A stretch of DNA of 64,000 nt from positions 20,942 through 84,941 of the forward strand of contig DATGZH010000027.1 of assembly GCA_035297265.1 (NCBI GenBank), in the 5' to 3' direction. Shown in pieces: positions 16,314 through 24,993 of this stretch. Made by a program: the position numbers and the translations under genes. Below the pieces are notes generated by a model, which did no database searches, was not told where the DNA came from, and worked only from the letters and a program-made list of their open reading frames with translations. Within the stretch, counting starts at the first letter, position 1. Each line of letters starts with the position of its first letter. The DNA is from DATGZH01 sp035297265 (lineage in GTDB: Bacteria; Actinomycetota; Acidimicrobiia; Acidimicrobiales; RAAP-2).

Positions 16314-17242
16314 GCGTCACCCTGCCCGACGGGCTGCTCGAGGACTACGAAGTGCTGCGCCACGGCGTCGGCACGCACGCCCTGCCCCGCGACGTCTTGG
16401 TCGTCCGCGGCACCGACGCCGAGTCCTACCTCCAGGGCCAGTGCAGCCAGGACGTGGCGGCCCTCCGACCGGGGGAGAGCGCCCTCAGCTTCGTGCTCGG
16501 ACCCGAGGGCAAGGTGGACGCGCTCGTCCGGGTCACCCGGGACGACGAGGAGGCGTTCCTCCTCGACACCGAGGCCGGCCTGGGCGAGCAGGTGGCCGCC
16601 CGGTTGGCCCGTTTCAAGCTGCGCTCGAAGGTGGAGATCGAAGCGCTGCCGTGGACCGGCGTGGCCCTCCGCGGCGAGGGCATCGCCGTCCCCGACGGAC
16701 CGGAGCGCCGGCCGACGGGGTGGGCCCTCCCGTTCCACCACGCCGGTTGGTCAGGGGTGGACCTCCTCGGTGCGGCCCCGGCGCCGCCACCGGTCGCCCG
16801 CCCGGCGAGCGACGAGGCCTTCGAGGCGTGCCGCATCGAGAGCGGGCTGCCCGGTCCCGGTGAGCTCGCGGACCACCCCATCCCCCAGGAGACCGGCCTC
16901 GTCGAGCAGACGGTCAGCTTCACCAAGGGCTGCTACACCGGCCAGGAGCTCGTCGCCCGCCTCGACGCCCGGGGCAACAAGGTGGCCCGGCGGCTCATGG
17001 GTGTGGTCTTCGCCGAGCTCGAAGTGGATCCGGCCGCCCTCTTGGGCGCCGATCTCGTGGTGGCCGTCGACGGTGAGCCGAAGGTGGTGGGTCAGGTGAC
17101 GTCGGCCGCGTTCTGTCCCGGCGTCGGCGCTCCCGCCGGGCTCAGCTACGTGCACCGTTCGATCAAAGACGGCGGCCTGGTCTGGGCCGAGCTCGAGGAC
17201 GACCAGGTGTCCGCCGAGGTACGGCCGTTGCCGCTCGCCTGA
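16310..17242 (+). CDS. ygfZ: YgfZ/GcvT-like folate-binding protein
   Basis: 310-residue GcvT-fold protein with the YgfZ signature TKGCYTGQELVAR. The conserved Cys is thought to be redox-active and the family supports Fe-S cluster enzymes with tetrahydrofolate. The N-terminus LVVRGTDAESYLQGQCSQDV is also typical. The GTG start overlaps the trpE stop by 4 nt and makes this the last gene of the run. About 225 nt without a gene or clear terminator follows. Confidence 0.9.
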   Translation: MSVTLPDGLLEDYEVLRHGVGTHALPRDVLVVRGTDAESYLQGQCSQDVAALRPGESALSFVLGPEGKVDALVRVTRDDEEAFLLDTEAGLGEQVAARLARFKLRSKVEIEALPWTGVALRGEGIAVPDGPERRPTGWALPFHHAGWSGVDLLGAAPAPPPVARPASDEAFEACRIESGLPGPGELADHPIPQETGLVEQTVSFTKGCYTGQELVARLDARGNKVARRLMGVVFAELEVDPAALLGADLVVAVDGEPKVVGQVTSAAFCPGVGAPAGLSYVHRSIKDGGLVWAELEDDQVSAEVRPLPLA

Positions 17243-17466
17243 AATGAGGCCGACCGGACGCGGCTGAGGAGATCCGCCCCGCCGCTCGGGGCATTGCGAA
17301 CGCGCTGATCCTGTCCGACCAGGAGCCCGGCCCACCGCAAGGTGGCCGCGGGCCTCGCGAGCGGGGTATGCCAGACTCGGCCTCGGCGGTTCGGTGGTCG
17401 CTCCGCTGGCGGCGTCGTGGTGCTCGACCGCCGGTGCGGTGGTTGCGCGAAGGGGGAGGAGTCGAC

Positions 17467-18999
17467 GTGCCCAGATCGTCTCGACGGGCCCGCAACGTCC
17501 TCGTGGGAGTCACGCTGGGGGCCTCGGTGCTCCTCGGTACGGCTGTCCCGGTGGGGATCGCCGCCGCCGCCGGCGTCGGGTCGGTGCGGGCCATCGTCAC
17601 CGACACCCAGGGCAACCCCCTCCCCGGCGCCTGCCTGTACGCGGCCTCCGCGAAGTCGAGTTTCGAGTCCGGACCGAGCGACGCCCAGGGGTCGATCACC
17701 GAGTCGAACGTGCTCGACGGCAAGTACCAGGGCAGTTTCTACGACTGCAGCGAGTCCGGCGTCTCGCTCGGCGGGGTTCCGGTGTCGTTCAGGGTGAAGA
17801 ACGGCAAGACGACGGATCTCGGGACCTTTGCGCTGCAGCCGATCGGTATGGCGTTCGGCCTCCTGGTCGACGGGCACACCACGATCTATGCGCCCAGCGT
17901 GTCCGTGACCGCCTGGGACCCCACCTCGCAGGTCATGGTGGCCCCGCCGGTCTGCACCGATCCCTCGGGCTTCTTTTCACTCGGGAATCTCCCGACGACC
18001 GGCGTGAAGCTCGAGTTCGCGGCGGGCCAGTGTCCCAACGACGGGGCTTACGTGCCGCAGTGGAACGGCGGGTCCAGCTACGCGACGGCAACGGTGCTGA
18101 CGATCCATACCGGCCTCTACACCTTCGTCCCGACCGCCCTCCTGCCCGTCACCGAGTCGTCGAAGAACGGCAAGGTCACGATCACCGCTGTGACCTTCAC
18201 CGGTGAGCCGACCAGTCCCCAGGTGACGGTCACGGGGCACGGCTTCGGCAAGCAGGCACCCACCGGGTCCCCACCGTCGTGCACGGAGCCCCCGAGCGAC
18301 GTGGGGTTGAACTACGCGAAGAGCGCGCTCTTCTTCAACGACAGCGGCTACACCCCGTGGCAGGCCGGCACGGGCGGTGATTGCATCGGTCTCGTGGTCA
18401 CCACGTACACCAACACTGAGATCGTCTTCTCGCTGGGTGCCTGGTACGGGTGGTCGCAGGGTGGCGCGGCGCAGGGCATCACGCTTCTCGACGGCGACCC
18501 GTTCATGATGGTGGTGAAAGGAGCGCACTTCACGGGTGTGGCCGCCGAGACCGGCTCACCGCACCAGGACCTCATCAGCTCGGCGATCTCGGCCCACGAC
18601 ATCTTCGGCGCCGACGGGTCCAGCTTCCCCGACCTCGCGACACTGATCACGCAGCTGCAGTCGGCGCAGCCCGGCTTCTACTTCACGTCCGCCAACGTCT
18701 CGATCACCGGCCCGCCGCACGGTGTGTCGGTCCTCATCAGCCCTGATCATCAGATCGTGCTCCTGGCGGCGATGTCCTCCGACAACCGGTGCTGGTACAT
18801 CGAGGACAACGAGGAGGAGTCGCCCACGAATGGCGGGATCCACTTCGCCACGACTGAGCAGGGGATCAGCTACGCCGGGACCCTTGCGGGCGTGGTCGTC
18901 CCGACCTCGACCGGCTGCGCGCCGAACGACCCGTACTCGTCGACCGGTCCCGGCGGCTCGAACACCTTCTCGGGGTGGCGCCCCAACTTCCCGCCCTGA
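17467..18999 (+). CDS. Secreted protein with carboxypeptidase-regulatory-like N-domain
   Basis: 510-residue exported protein. The GTG start is chosen because GGAGGAG lies just upstream and a clear signal peptide follows (SRRARNVLVGVTLGASVLL, cleavage probably after AAAAG). The mature N-terminus VRAIVTDTQGNPLPGACLYA resembles a carboxypeptidase-regulatory/Cna-B-like beta-sandwich. A middle part (about 250-350) looks like an IPT/TIG-type sheet. Residues about 355-470 (DLISSAISAHDIFG, then CWYIEDN) recall the C-terminal region of actinobacterial pilin-like proteins, a weak resemblance. It lies between the his-trp run and a two-component system. Function unknown. Confidence 0.82.
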   Translation: MPRSSRRARNVLVGVTLGASVLLGTAVPVGIAAAAGVGSVRAIVTDTQGNPLPGACLYAASAKSSFESGPSDAQGSITESNVLDGKYQGSFYDCSESGVSLGGVPVSFRVKNGKTTDLGTFALQPIGMAFGLLVDGHTTIYAPSVSVTAWDPTSQVMVAPPVCTDPSGFFSLGNLPTTGVKLEFAAGQCPNDGAYVPQWNGGSSYATATVLTIHTGLYTFVPTALLPVTESSKNGKVTITAVTFTGEPTSPQVTVTGHGFGKQAPTGSPPSCTEPPSDVGLNYAKSALFFNDSGYTPWQAGTGGDCIGLVVTTYTNTEIVFSLGAWYGWSQGGAAQGITLLDGDPFMMVVKGAHFTGVAAETGSPHQDLISSAISAHDIFGADGSSFPDLATLITQLQSAQPGFYFTSANVSITGPPHGVSVLISPDHQIVLLAAMSSDNRCWYIEDNEEESPTNGGIHFATTEQGISYAGTLAGVVVPTSTGCAPNDPYSSTGPGGSNTFSGWRPNFPP

Positions 19000-19101
19000 C
19001 CCGGTGACCGGTCCGCCGACGGGCCGTGAGCCTTCGTGTCCGAAGGGGGCCGTCAGCCCGGGCGCTCTGGCGGACGGACCAGTGCGCCGAGGCGGGCCAA
19101 C

Positions 19102-20517
19102 TTACCGGGCGGGCACCAGGGCCGGCGTGGCCGCCGGGAGGCGCACCACCATGCGGGTGCCGCCCTCGGGGCCGGCAGGTGACTCGGCCCAGACGCCACC
19201 GCCCATCGCCGCGGCCAGCTCGGCCACGATGGCCAGCCCGAGCCCGGCCCCGCGGTGCTTGGCGCCGGCCCGGTCCGAGCGGAAGTGCGGCTCGAAGACC
19301 CGTGGGAGATCCTCGGGGGCGATGCCCGGCCCGTCGTCGACCACCCAGAGGAGGATGGCGTGGGGGTCGACCCTGGCCCCCACGCCCACACCCCGGCGGG
19401 CGTAGCGGAAGGCGTTCTCGATGAGGTTCGAGAGCACCTGGCGCAGGCGGTCGACGTCGGCCGTCACCCAGGCCGTGCCGGCCGGCGGCGCGTCGCCCAC
19501 GAGCTGGACGCCTCGTGCCGCAGCCTCGGGCCGGAAGCTCTCGACCGCGGCGTTGACGGCGTCGGTGACGTCGACCGGGCCGACCACGAGGGAGAAGCGG
19601 CGGGCGTCGAGCTGGGCCAGGTCGAGGAGGTCGCGCACGAGCCGCTCGAGCCGTCGGGCCTCGGTGGCGATGACCTCGACGGCGCCTTGCACGTCGTCGG
19701 TCGTCCCGTCGGCGAGGGCCTCGGCGTAGCCCTGGATGGACGTGAGCGGTGTCCGGAGCTCGTGGGACACCGAGAGGAGGAATTGGCGTTGCTGGTCGCG
19801 CGCTCTCACAAGGCTCTCGCCCATGGAGTTGATGGAGGCGGCCAGCTCGTCGATCTCGGGCACGTCGCGGGGGCCCACCGGGATGCGGGCGTCGAGGTCG
19901 CCCTCGGCGATCCGCTTCGTCGTGTGCGCGGCCACGACGAGCGGGGCCGAGAAGCGGTGGGCCAACCAGGCAGCCACCGCGGCGGCCACCGCCAGGGCCA
20001 CGAGGGCCACGGCGAGGAAGTAACCGAAGCCGTTCACGGTGGCCGTGTCGGTGCGCATCGCCACGAGAAGAGCGGTGTCGCCCACCGGCACGTTGAGCGC
20101 CGTCTTCTGGGTGTCCGTGACGTCCATGGGCACGACCGAGAAGACGAGGCCCGAGGCGTGGCCGATGACCGGGTCGCCGGCCAGCAGCTGGGTGGGGTGG
20201 AGGTCCTCGCCCTGGAGGGCGAGCGGGATGCCCGACAGCGTGCCGTCGGGGGACACCCCGGCGAAGGTGAGCGAGGCGGAGTTGCCCCCGAGGCCGAGCT
20301 TCACCGCCTCGAAGAGCCGTCCGTGGCTGACCGCGTTCGTCCGCACGGTCCCGGGGTGGGCCTGGATGTAGGTGGCGAGGGCCTGGGCCTGCGTGAAGAG
20401 CTGCTGTTCGGCCGCGTTGTTGGCCGCGCCGCGCACGAGGAGGAAGCTGACGAGGCTCGTGATGAGGAGGGTGCCCGCCACGAGGAGGAGGATGGCGACC
20501 GTGAGGCGTCGACCCAT
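19102..20517 (-). CDS. Sensor histidine kinase
   Basis: 471-residue membrane kinase starting MGRRLTVAILLLVAG. It has two membrane segments (about 7-30 and 165-190) around an extracytoplasmic sensor of about 130 residues, a HAMP domain (FSAPLVVAAHTTKRIAEGDLDARI), the H-box SVSHELRTPLTSIQGY with phospho-His 252, and a HATPase domain with LIENAFRYA, DDGPGIAPEDLPRVFEPH and GLGLAIV. The frame stays open upstream into the response regulator, but the ATG at 20517 is the sensible start. It follows its response regulator by 11 nt. Confidence 0.94.
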   Translation of the reverse strand: MGRRLTVAILLLVAGTLLITSLVSFLLVRGAANNAAEQQLFTQAQALATYIQAHPGTVRTNAVSHGRLFEAVKLGLGGNSASLTFAGVSPDGTLSGIPLALQGEDLHPTQLLAGDPVIGHASGLVFSVVPMDVTDTQKTALNVPVGDTALLVAMRTDTATVNGFGYFLAVALVALAVAAAVAAWLAHRFSAPLVVAAHTTKRIAEGDLDARIPVGPRDVPEIDELAASINSMGESLVRARDQQRQFLLSVSHELRTPLTSIQGYAEALADGTTDDVQGAVEVIATEARRLERLVRDLLDLAQLDARRFSLVVGPVDVTDAVNAAVESFRPEAAARGVQLVGDAPPAGTAWVTADVDRLRQVLSNLIENAFRYARRGVGVGARVDPHAILLWVVDDGPGIAPEDLPRVFEPHFRSDRAGAKHRGAGLGLAIVAELAAAMGGGVWAESPAGPEGGTRMVVRLPAATPALVPAR

Positions 20518-20528
20518 GGCCCGCGACC

Positions 20529-21206
20529 TCAGTCCAGGCGGTAGCCGACGCCCCACACGGTGGCGAGGGGCAGGGCGTCGCCGAGCTTCTTGCGCAGTTG
20601 CCGAACGTGGACGTCGACGGTCCGCTCGTCGCCGTACCAGCCGTCCCCCCAGACCCCGTCGAGCAGCTGGCGACGGGAGAGGGCGAGGCCCCGGTTGGCC
20701 ACGAGATAGGCCAGGAGGTCGAACTCCCGGGCGGTGAGGTTGACGACGCCCTCCGGCGTCGTCACTTCGCGCCGGGCGGTATTGACCTCGACGTCGCCCA
20801 CATGGAGGACGGCCGGCGTCTTCGGTGTGGCCTCGGTTCGCCGCAAGATGGCGTGGACCCGGGCCACGAGCTCGCGGGGCGAGAAGGGCTTCGTCACGTA
20901 GTCGTCGGCTCCGAGCTCGAGGCCGAGCACCCGGTCCACCTCGTCGTCCCGGGCCGTGAGCATGACGACCGGCAGCTCGCCCTCCCGCCGGAGGCGACGG
21001 CAGACCTCGAAGCCGTCCAGCTCGCCGGGCAGGCCCACGTCGACAATGGCGAGGCGGGCCTGCTCGTCGGCCACGATCTCGAGCCCCCGGGCCCCTTCGT
21101 CGCACTGGAGCACCCGGAACCCGTCCCGGCGCAAGTACATCGCCACGAGGTCCGAGATGTGATGGTCGTCCTCGATGACGACCACGGTCCCGTTCGTCGA
21201 CTCCAT
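20529..21206 (-). CDS. OmpR-family response regulator
   Basis: 225-residue regulator. The receiver domain has the acidic pocket EDD (12-14), phospho-acceptor D56 in AIVDVGLP and K106 in DDYVTKPF. The C-terminal winged helix (TAREFDLLAYLVAN, RTVDVHVRQLRKKLGD, ATVWGVGYRLD) is of the OmpR/PhoB type. ATG 21206 is preferred to an in-frame start 48 nt upstream because it begins directly with the receiver strand. It diverges from trpC, and the two starts are about 100 nt apart. Confidence 0.94.
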   Translation of the reverse strand: MESTNGTVVVIEDDHHISDLVAMYLRRDGFRVLQCDEGARGLEIVADEQARLAIVDVGLPGELDGFEVCRRLRREGELPVVMLTARDDEVDRVLGLELGADDYVTKPFSPRELVARVHAILRRTEATPKTPAVLHVGDVEVNTARREVTTPEGVVNLTAREFDLLAYLVANRGLALSRRQLLDGVWGDGWYGDERTVDVHVRQLRKKLGDALPLATVWGVGYRLD

Positions 21207-21291
21207 CGCGATCCAGCCTGCCACCTCGATCCGCCCAGGTGAGACCACCCGCAAGGCACCAGGATGCAGAAGGGGCCAACCGGGCCGCCGC

Positions 21292-21297
21292 TACGCT
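21292..21297 (+). promoter_or_regulatory. Putative leaderless -10 element (TACGCT) for trpC
   Basis: TACGCT ends 7 nt before the trpC ATG at 21305. There is no room for a trp leader peptide or attenuator between promoter and gene. Confidence 0.5.
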
Positions 21298-21304
21298 TTG
21301 GCCC

Positions 21305-22123
21305 ATGGCCACCTATCTGTCCGAGATCGTGGCCTCCCACCGGCAAGCGGCGGCCGCCGACGCCCGCGACGTCGTCGAGCTCGTGTGTCAGGCCCGCTCG
21401 GCCCCACCCACCCGGCCGTTCACCGCCGCCCTGCAGGCGAGCTCGGGCCTCGCCGTCGTGGCCGAGGTGAAGCGGCGGTCCCCGTCGAAGGGGGACCTGG
21501 CGCCCGGCCTCGACCCGGCCGAGGTGGCCAAGGCCTACGCTGCCGGTGGGGCGGCCGGCCTCTCGGTGCTCACCGACGGCGCCTACTTCGGCGGCTCGCC
21601 GGCCGACCTGGCGGCCGCCCGGTCGGCGAGCGGCCTGCCCACGCTGCGCAAGGACTTCACGGTGGCCGAGGTCGACGTCTGTGACGCCCGGCTGATGGGG
21701 GCCGACGCCGTGCTCCTCATCGTGGCCGCCCTCGCCGACGACGAGCTCGCCCGGCTCCAGGCCCTGGCGGACGAGCTCGGGCTGGACGCCCTCCTCGAGG
21801 TGCACGACGAGGACGAGCTGGCCCGGGCCCTCGCCCTCTCCCCGCGGCTCGTGGGGGTCAACCAGCGCGACCTCGTGACCTTCGAGGTCGACCCGGAGCG
21901 GGCCGCCCGGCTGGCTGCGCACATCCCGGGCGACGTCGTGGCGGTCGCCGAGTCCGGGATTTCGGGTCCCGACGACGCGGCCCGGCTCGCCGCCGCCGGC
22001 TACCAGGCCGTGCTCGTGGGGGAGTCCCTCGTGACCGCGCCCGACCGGACCGCCGCGGTGGGCGCGCTCGTCGGCCATCCGGTCGCGGCGCGACCGGCCG
22101 CCCCGACCTCGGTCCGACGCTGA
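21305..22123 (+). CDS. trpC: Indole-3-glycerol phosphate synthase
   Basis: 272-residue (beta-alpha)8 enzyme with the catalytic strand motifs VVAEVKRRSPSKGDL, LSVLTDGAYFGGS, TLRKDFTV, LLEVHDEDELARAL, VGVNQRDL, VAESGI and VLVGESLV. It converts CdRP to indole-glycerol phosphate. It is monofunctional, not fused to TrpF. It starts the second tryptophan cluster (trpC-F-B-A), about 4 kb from trpE. trpD and trpG are not in the window. Confidence 0.96.
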   Translation: MATYLSEIVASHRQAAAADARDVVELVCQARSAPPTRPFTAALQASSGLAVVAEVKRRSPSKGDLAPGLDPAEVAKAYAAGGAAGLSVLTDGAYFGGSPADLAAARSASGLPTLRKDFTVAEVDVCDARLMGADAVLLIVAALADDELARLQALADELGLDALLEVHDEDELARALALSPRLVGVNQRDLVTFEVDPERAARLAAHIPGDVVAVAESGISGPDDAARLAAAGYQAVLVGESLVTAPDRTAAVGALVGHPVAARPAAPTSVRR

Positions 22124-22134
22124 GGGCGGCCGCG

Positions 22135-22821
22135 GTGAGCGACCTCTTCGTGAAGATCTGCGGGGTCACGTCGGAGGCCGACGCCCTGCTCGTCGTGGGC
22201 CTCGGGGCTGACGCCGTGGGCTTCATCTTCGCCCCGTCGCCGCGGCAGGTGACGACGAGCCTCGTGGCCGACGTGGTGAAGCGGTTGCCTCACGGGGTGC
22301 TCACGGTGGGCGTGTTCCGGGACGAGGCGCCGAGCCGGGTGGTCGACATCGCCAACCACGCCGGCCTCGGCGCCGTGCAGCTGCACGGGCACGAGCCGGC
22401 CGAGGAGTGCGTCTGGGTGCGCGAGCGGGTGGCCTGCACGATCAAGGCCTTCCAGGCCGGCGACCCGGCCATCGCCCGCTTCGGCGACTTCGGCGCCGAC
22501 TTCCTCCTCATCGACGGCCCGAGCCCCGGCTCGGGTGAGGTCTTCGACTGGCGGCTCGGCGAGGGCGTGGTCGACCCGGGCCGCCTGATCGTCTCGGGGG
22601 GGCTCCGGCCCGACAACGTCGACCAGGCCGTGCGCCACCTGCGGCCGTACGGGGTGGACGTGGCCACCGGCGTCGAGTCGGCACCGGGGGTGAAGGATCC
22701 GGCCCTCGTCCGCCAGTTCGTCGAGAGCGCCCGGGCGGCGGCGGCCGAGGGCGAGGCCGAGGACCGGGCCGACCTCCCGTCGACCGACGAGGGCGACCCC
22801 TACGACTGGATGCGCGGATGA
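22135..22821 (+). CDS. trpF: Phosphoribosylanthranilate isomerase
   Basis: 228-residue (beta-alpha)8 enzyme. The catalytic Cys is in FVKICGVTS near the N-terminus and the catalytic Asp in LLIDGPSPGSG. VSGGLRPDNV and ATGVESAPGVKD are the phosphate-binding loops. The GTG start lies 11 nt after trpC. The C-terminus extends about 25 residues past the barrel in an acidic tail ending DPYDWMRG. A dedicated TrpF is notable because many actinobacteria rely on PriA. The stop overlaps the trpB ATG by 4 nt. Confidence 0.95.
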   Translation: MSDLFVKICGVTSEADALLVVGLGADAVGFIFAPSPRQVTTSLVADVVKRLPHGVLTVGVFRDEAPSRVVDIANHAGLGAVQLHGHEPAEECVWVRERVACTIKAFQAGDPAIARFGDFGADFLLIDGPSPGSGEVFDWRLGEGVVDPGRLIVSGGLRPDNVDQAVRHLRPYGVDVATGVESAPGVKDPALVRQFVESARAAAAEGEAEDRADLPSTDEGDPYDWMRG

Positions 22822-24011
22822 CCGTTGCCGCCGGTGCCCTCATGGGCGACCCGGGGGAGAGCGGCCGGTTCGGGGAGTTCGGCGGGCGCTTCGTCCCCGA
22901 GTCGCTGGTCCCGGCGTGCGCCGAGCTGGACCGGGCCTTCCGGGCGGCCTGGGCCGACCCCTCCTTCCACGAGGAGCTCCGGTCGGTGCTCACCGACTAC
23001 GGCGGTCGGCCCACGCCCCTCACCGAGTGCCGCCGGCTCGGCGAGCGCCTCGGCATCCGCCTGTTTCTGAAGCGCGAGGACCTCGCCCACACGGGCTCGC
23101 ACAAGCTCAACAACGTCGTGGGCCAGGCCCTCCTCACGACGCGCATGGGCAAGCACCGTCTCGTCGCCGAGACCGGGGCCGGCCAGCACGGCGTGGCCAC
23201 CGCCACCGCGGCGGCCCTCTTCGGGCTCGACTGCGTGGTCTACATGGGCGAGGTCGACACCGAGCGTCAGGCCCTCAACGTCTTCCGCATGGAGCTCCTC
23301 GGGGCCGAGGTGCGCCCGGTCACCTCGGGCTCGCGGACGCTCAAGGACGCGGTGAACGAGGCCCTGCGGGACTGGGTGGCGACCGTCGAGGACACCCACT
23401 ACTGCCTCGGCTCGGTGATGGGCCCGCACCCGTTCCCCTACATGGTGCGACAGTTGCAGCGCATCGTGGGGGAGGAGGCCCGGGCCCAGTACGCCGAGCG
23501 CCACGACGGGGCCGTCCCCGACGTGGTGGTGGCCTGCGTCGGTGGGGGTTCCAACGCCGCCGGGACCTTCGCCGGGTTCGTCGACACGCCGGCCCGCCTC
23601 GTCGGCGTGGAGGCGGCCGGCGGGGCCGCGGTGACCTCGGGCATCCCGGGGGTCCTCCACGGCATGTTCTCCCAGCTGCTCCAGGACGAGGTGGGGCAGA
23701 TCACCGAGGCCCACTCCATCTCGGCCGGCCTCGACTACCCGGGCATCGGCCCGGAGCACGCCCACCTCGCGGCGGTCGGGCGGGCCACCTACGACGTGGC
23801 CCACGACGACGAGGTGCTGGCGGCCTTCCGGCTGCTCTCCGAGACCGAGGGGATCATCCCGGCCCTCGAGCCGGCCCACGCCCTCGCCTGGGTGGTGCGC
23901 GAGGCCGGGCGCTCGATCCGGCCGGGCTCGAGCGTGCTCCTCACGCTCTCGGGCCGGGGCGACAAGGACGTGGCCCAGGTGCGCGACCTCCTCGGTCCGA
24001 CCGCCCGGTGA
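22818..24011 (+). CDS. trpB: Tryptophan synthase beta chain
   Basis: 397-residue PLP enzyme of the classical TrpB1 type, condensing indole with serine. It has the N-terminal FGEFGGRFVPESL, the PLP Lys96 in HTGSHKLNN, AETGAGQHGVATAT, the PLP phosphate loop CVGGGSNAAG, and the C-terminal LTLSGRGDKD. The length is typical. It overlaps trpF by 4 nt upstream and trpA by 4 nt downstream. Confidence 0.97.
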   Translation: MTVAAGALMGDPGESGRFGEFGGRFVPESLVPACAELDRAFRAAWADPSFHEELRSVLTDYGGRPTPLTECRRLGERLGIRLFLKREDLAHTGSHKLNNVVGQALLTTRMGKHRLVAETGAGQHGVATATAAALFGLDCVVYMGEVDTERQALNVFRMELLGAEVRPVTSGSRTLKDAVNEALRDWVATVEDTHYCLGSVMGPHPFPYMVRQLQRIVGEEARAQYAERHDGAVPDVVVACVGGGSNAAGTFAGFVDTPARLVGVEAAGGAAVTSGIPGVLHGMFSQLLQDEVGQITEAHSISAGLDYPGIGPEHAHLAAVGRATYDVAHDDEVLAAFRLLSETEGIIPALEPAHALAWVVREAGRSIRPGSSVLLTLSGRGDKDVAQVRDLLGPTAR

Positions 24012-24835
24012 CGGGGACGGCGGTGGAGGGTCGGGGCGGGGCGGCCGTCGCCGGCATGGAGCTCGAAGCGACGCTCCGGGCCCGGCGCGACGCGGGGCGC
24101 AAGCTCCTCGTCCCCTACGTGATGGCCGGCCTCGACGACGACTGGGTGCGGGTGGTCGAAGCCGTCGTGGCCGCCGGGGCCGACGCAGTCGAGCTCGGCC
24201 TGCCGTTCTCCGACCCGATGATCGACGGCCCGGTGATCCAGGCTGCCTCGGTGGCCGCCCTCCGGCGCGGCGTCACCCCGACCGGGCTCCTCGACGAGGT
24301 GGGTGCCTCGCGGGTGGGCGACCACGTCCCCCTGGTGGCCATGACCTATTACAACCTCGTCTACCGGGCCGGCCACCGGCGCATGGCCCGGACGCTCGCC
24401 GCCGCCGGGGTGCGCGGCGCCATCCTCCCCGACCTGCCCCTCGAGGAGCTCGGACCCTGGGCCGAGGAGGCCGACCTGGCGGGCGTGGCCACGGTCCTCC
24501 TCGTGGCCCCCTCCACCCCCGAGGACCGGGCCGCGGCCATCTGCGAGCGGGCCCGGGGCTTCGTCTACGCCGTGGCCCGGATGGGGGTCACGGGGGAGCG
24601 GGCGGCCCTCGGGGCCGAGGCGGTCGAGGTGGTGGCCCGGGTCCGCCGGCACACCGATCGCCCGGTCCTCGTGGGCGTCGGGGTCTCGACGCCCGAGCAG
24701 GCCGTCGAGGTCTGCCGGTCGGCCGACGGGGTCATCGTGGGCTCGGCGCTCGTCCGGCGGCTGCTCGACGGGGGCGGCCCCGAGGCCGCCTCGGCCTTCG
24801 TGGGTGAGCTGCGGGCGGCCATCGACGCCGGCTGA
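24008..24835 (+). CDS. trpA: Tryptophan synthase alpha chain
   Basis: 275-residue (beta-alpha)8 subunit. Catalytic Glu62 and Asp73 lie in AVELGLPFSDPMIDGPVIQ. PDLPLEE and GVGVSTPEQ are conserved loops. The GTG that overlaps trpB (GTGA) is taken as the start because this coupling is general in the operon. The ATG at 24056 (MELEATLRARRDAG) matches the usual N-terminus better and is a real alternative. A 6-bp G/C stem (24837-24842 with 24846-24851) directly follows the stop. Confidence 0.94.
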   Translation: MTGTAVEGRGGAAVAGMELEATLRARRDAGRKLLVPYVMAGLDDDWVRVVEAVVAAGADAVELGLPFSDPMIDGPVIQAASVAALRRGVTPTGLLDEVGASRVGDHVPLVAMTYYNLVYRAGHRRMARTLAAAGVRGAILPDLPLEELGPWAEEADLAGVATVLLVAPSTPEDRAAAICERARGFVYAVARMGVTGERAALGAEAVEVVARVRRHTDRPVLVGVGVSTPEQAVEVCRSADGVIVGSALVRRLLDGGGPEAASAFVGELRAAIDAG

Positions 24836-24993
24836 AGGCCGGCCGCCGGCCCCCGCGACCCTGGCGCCGGTCCCGGGGAGCGACCACAATGGGGCGGCGC
24901 CCGCCGCCGGGCGTGACGGGAGCGGGTGTCGGGCCCGTCGAGGGGCGACCCGGGTGCGGTCCGGGTCGACAGGTGCCAAAAGGGGGGTCACCG

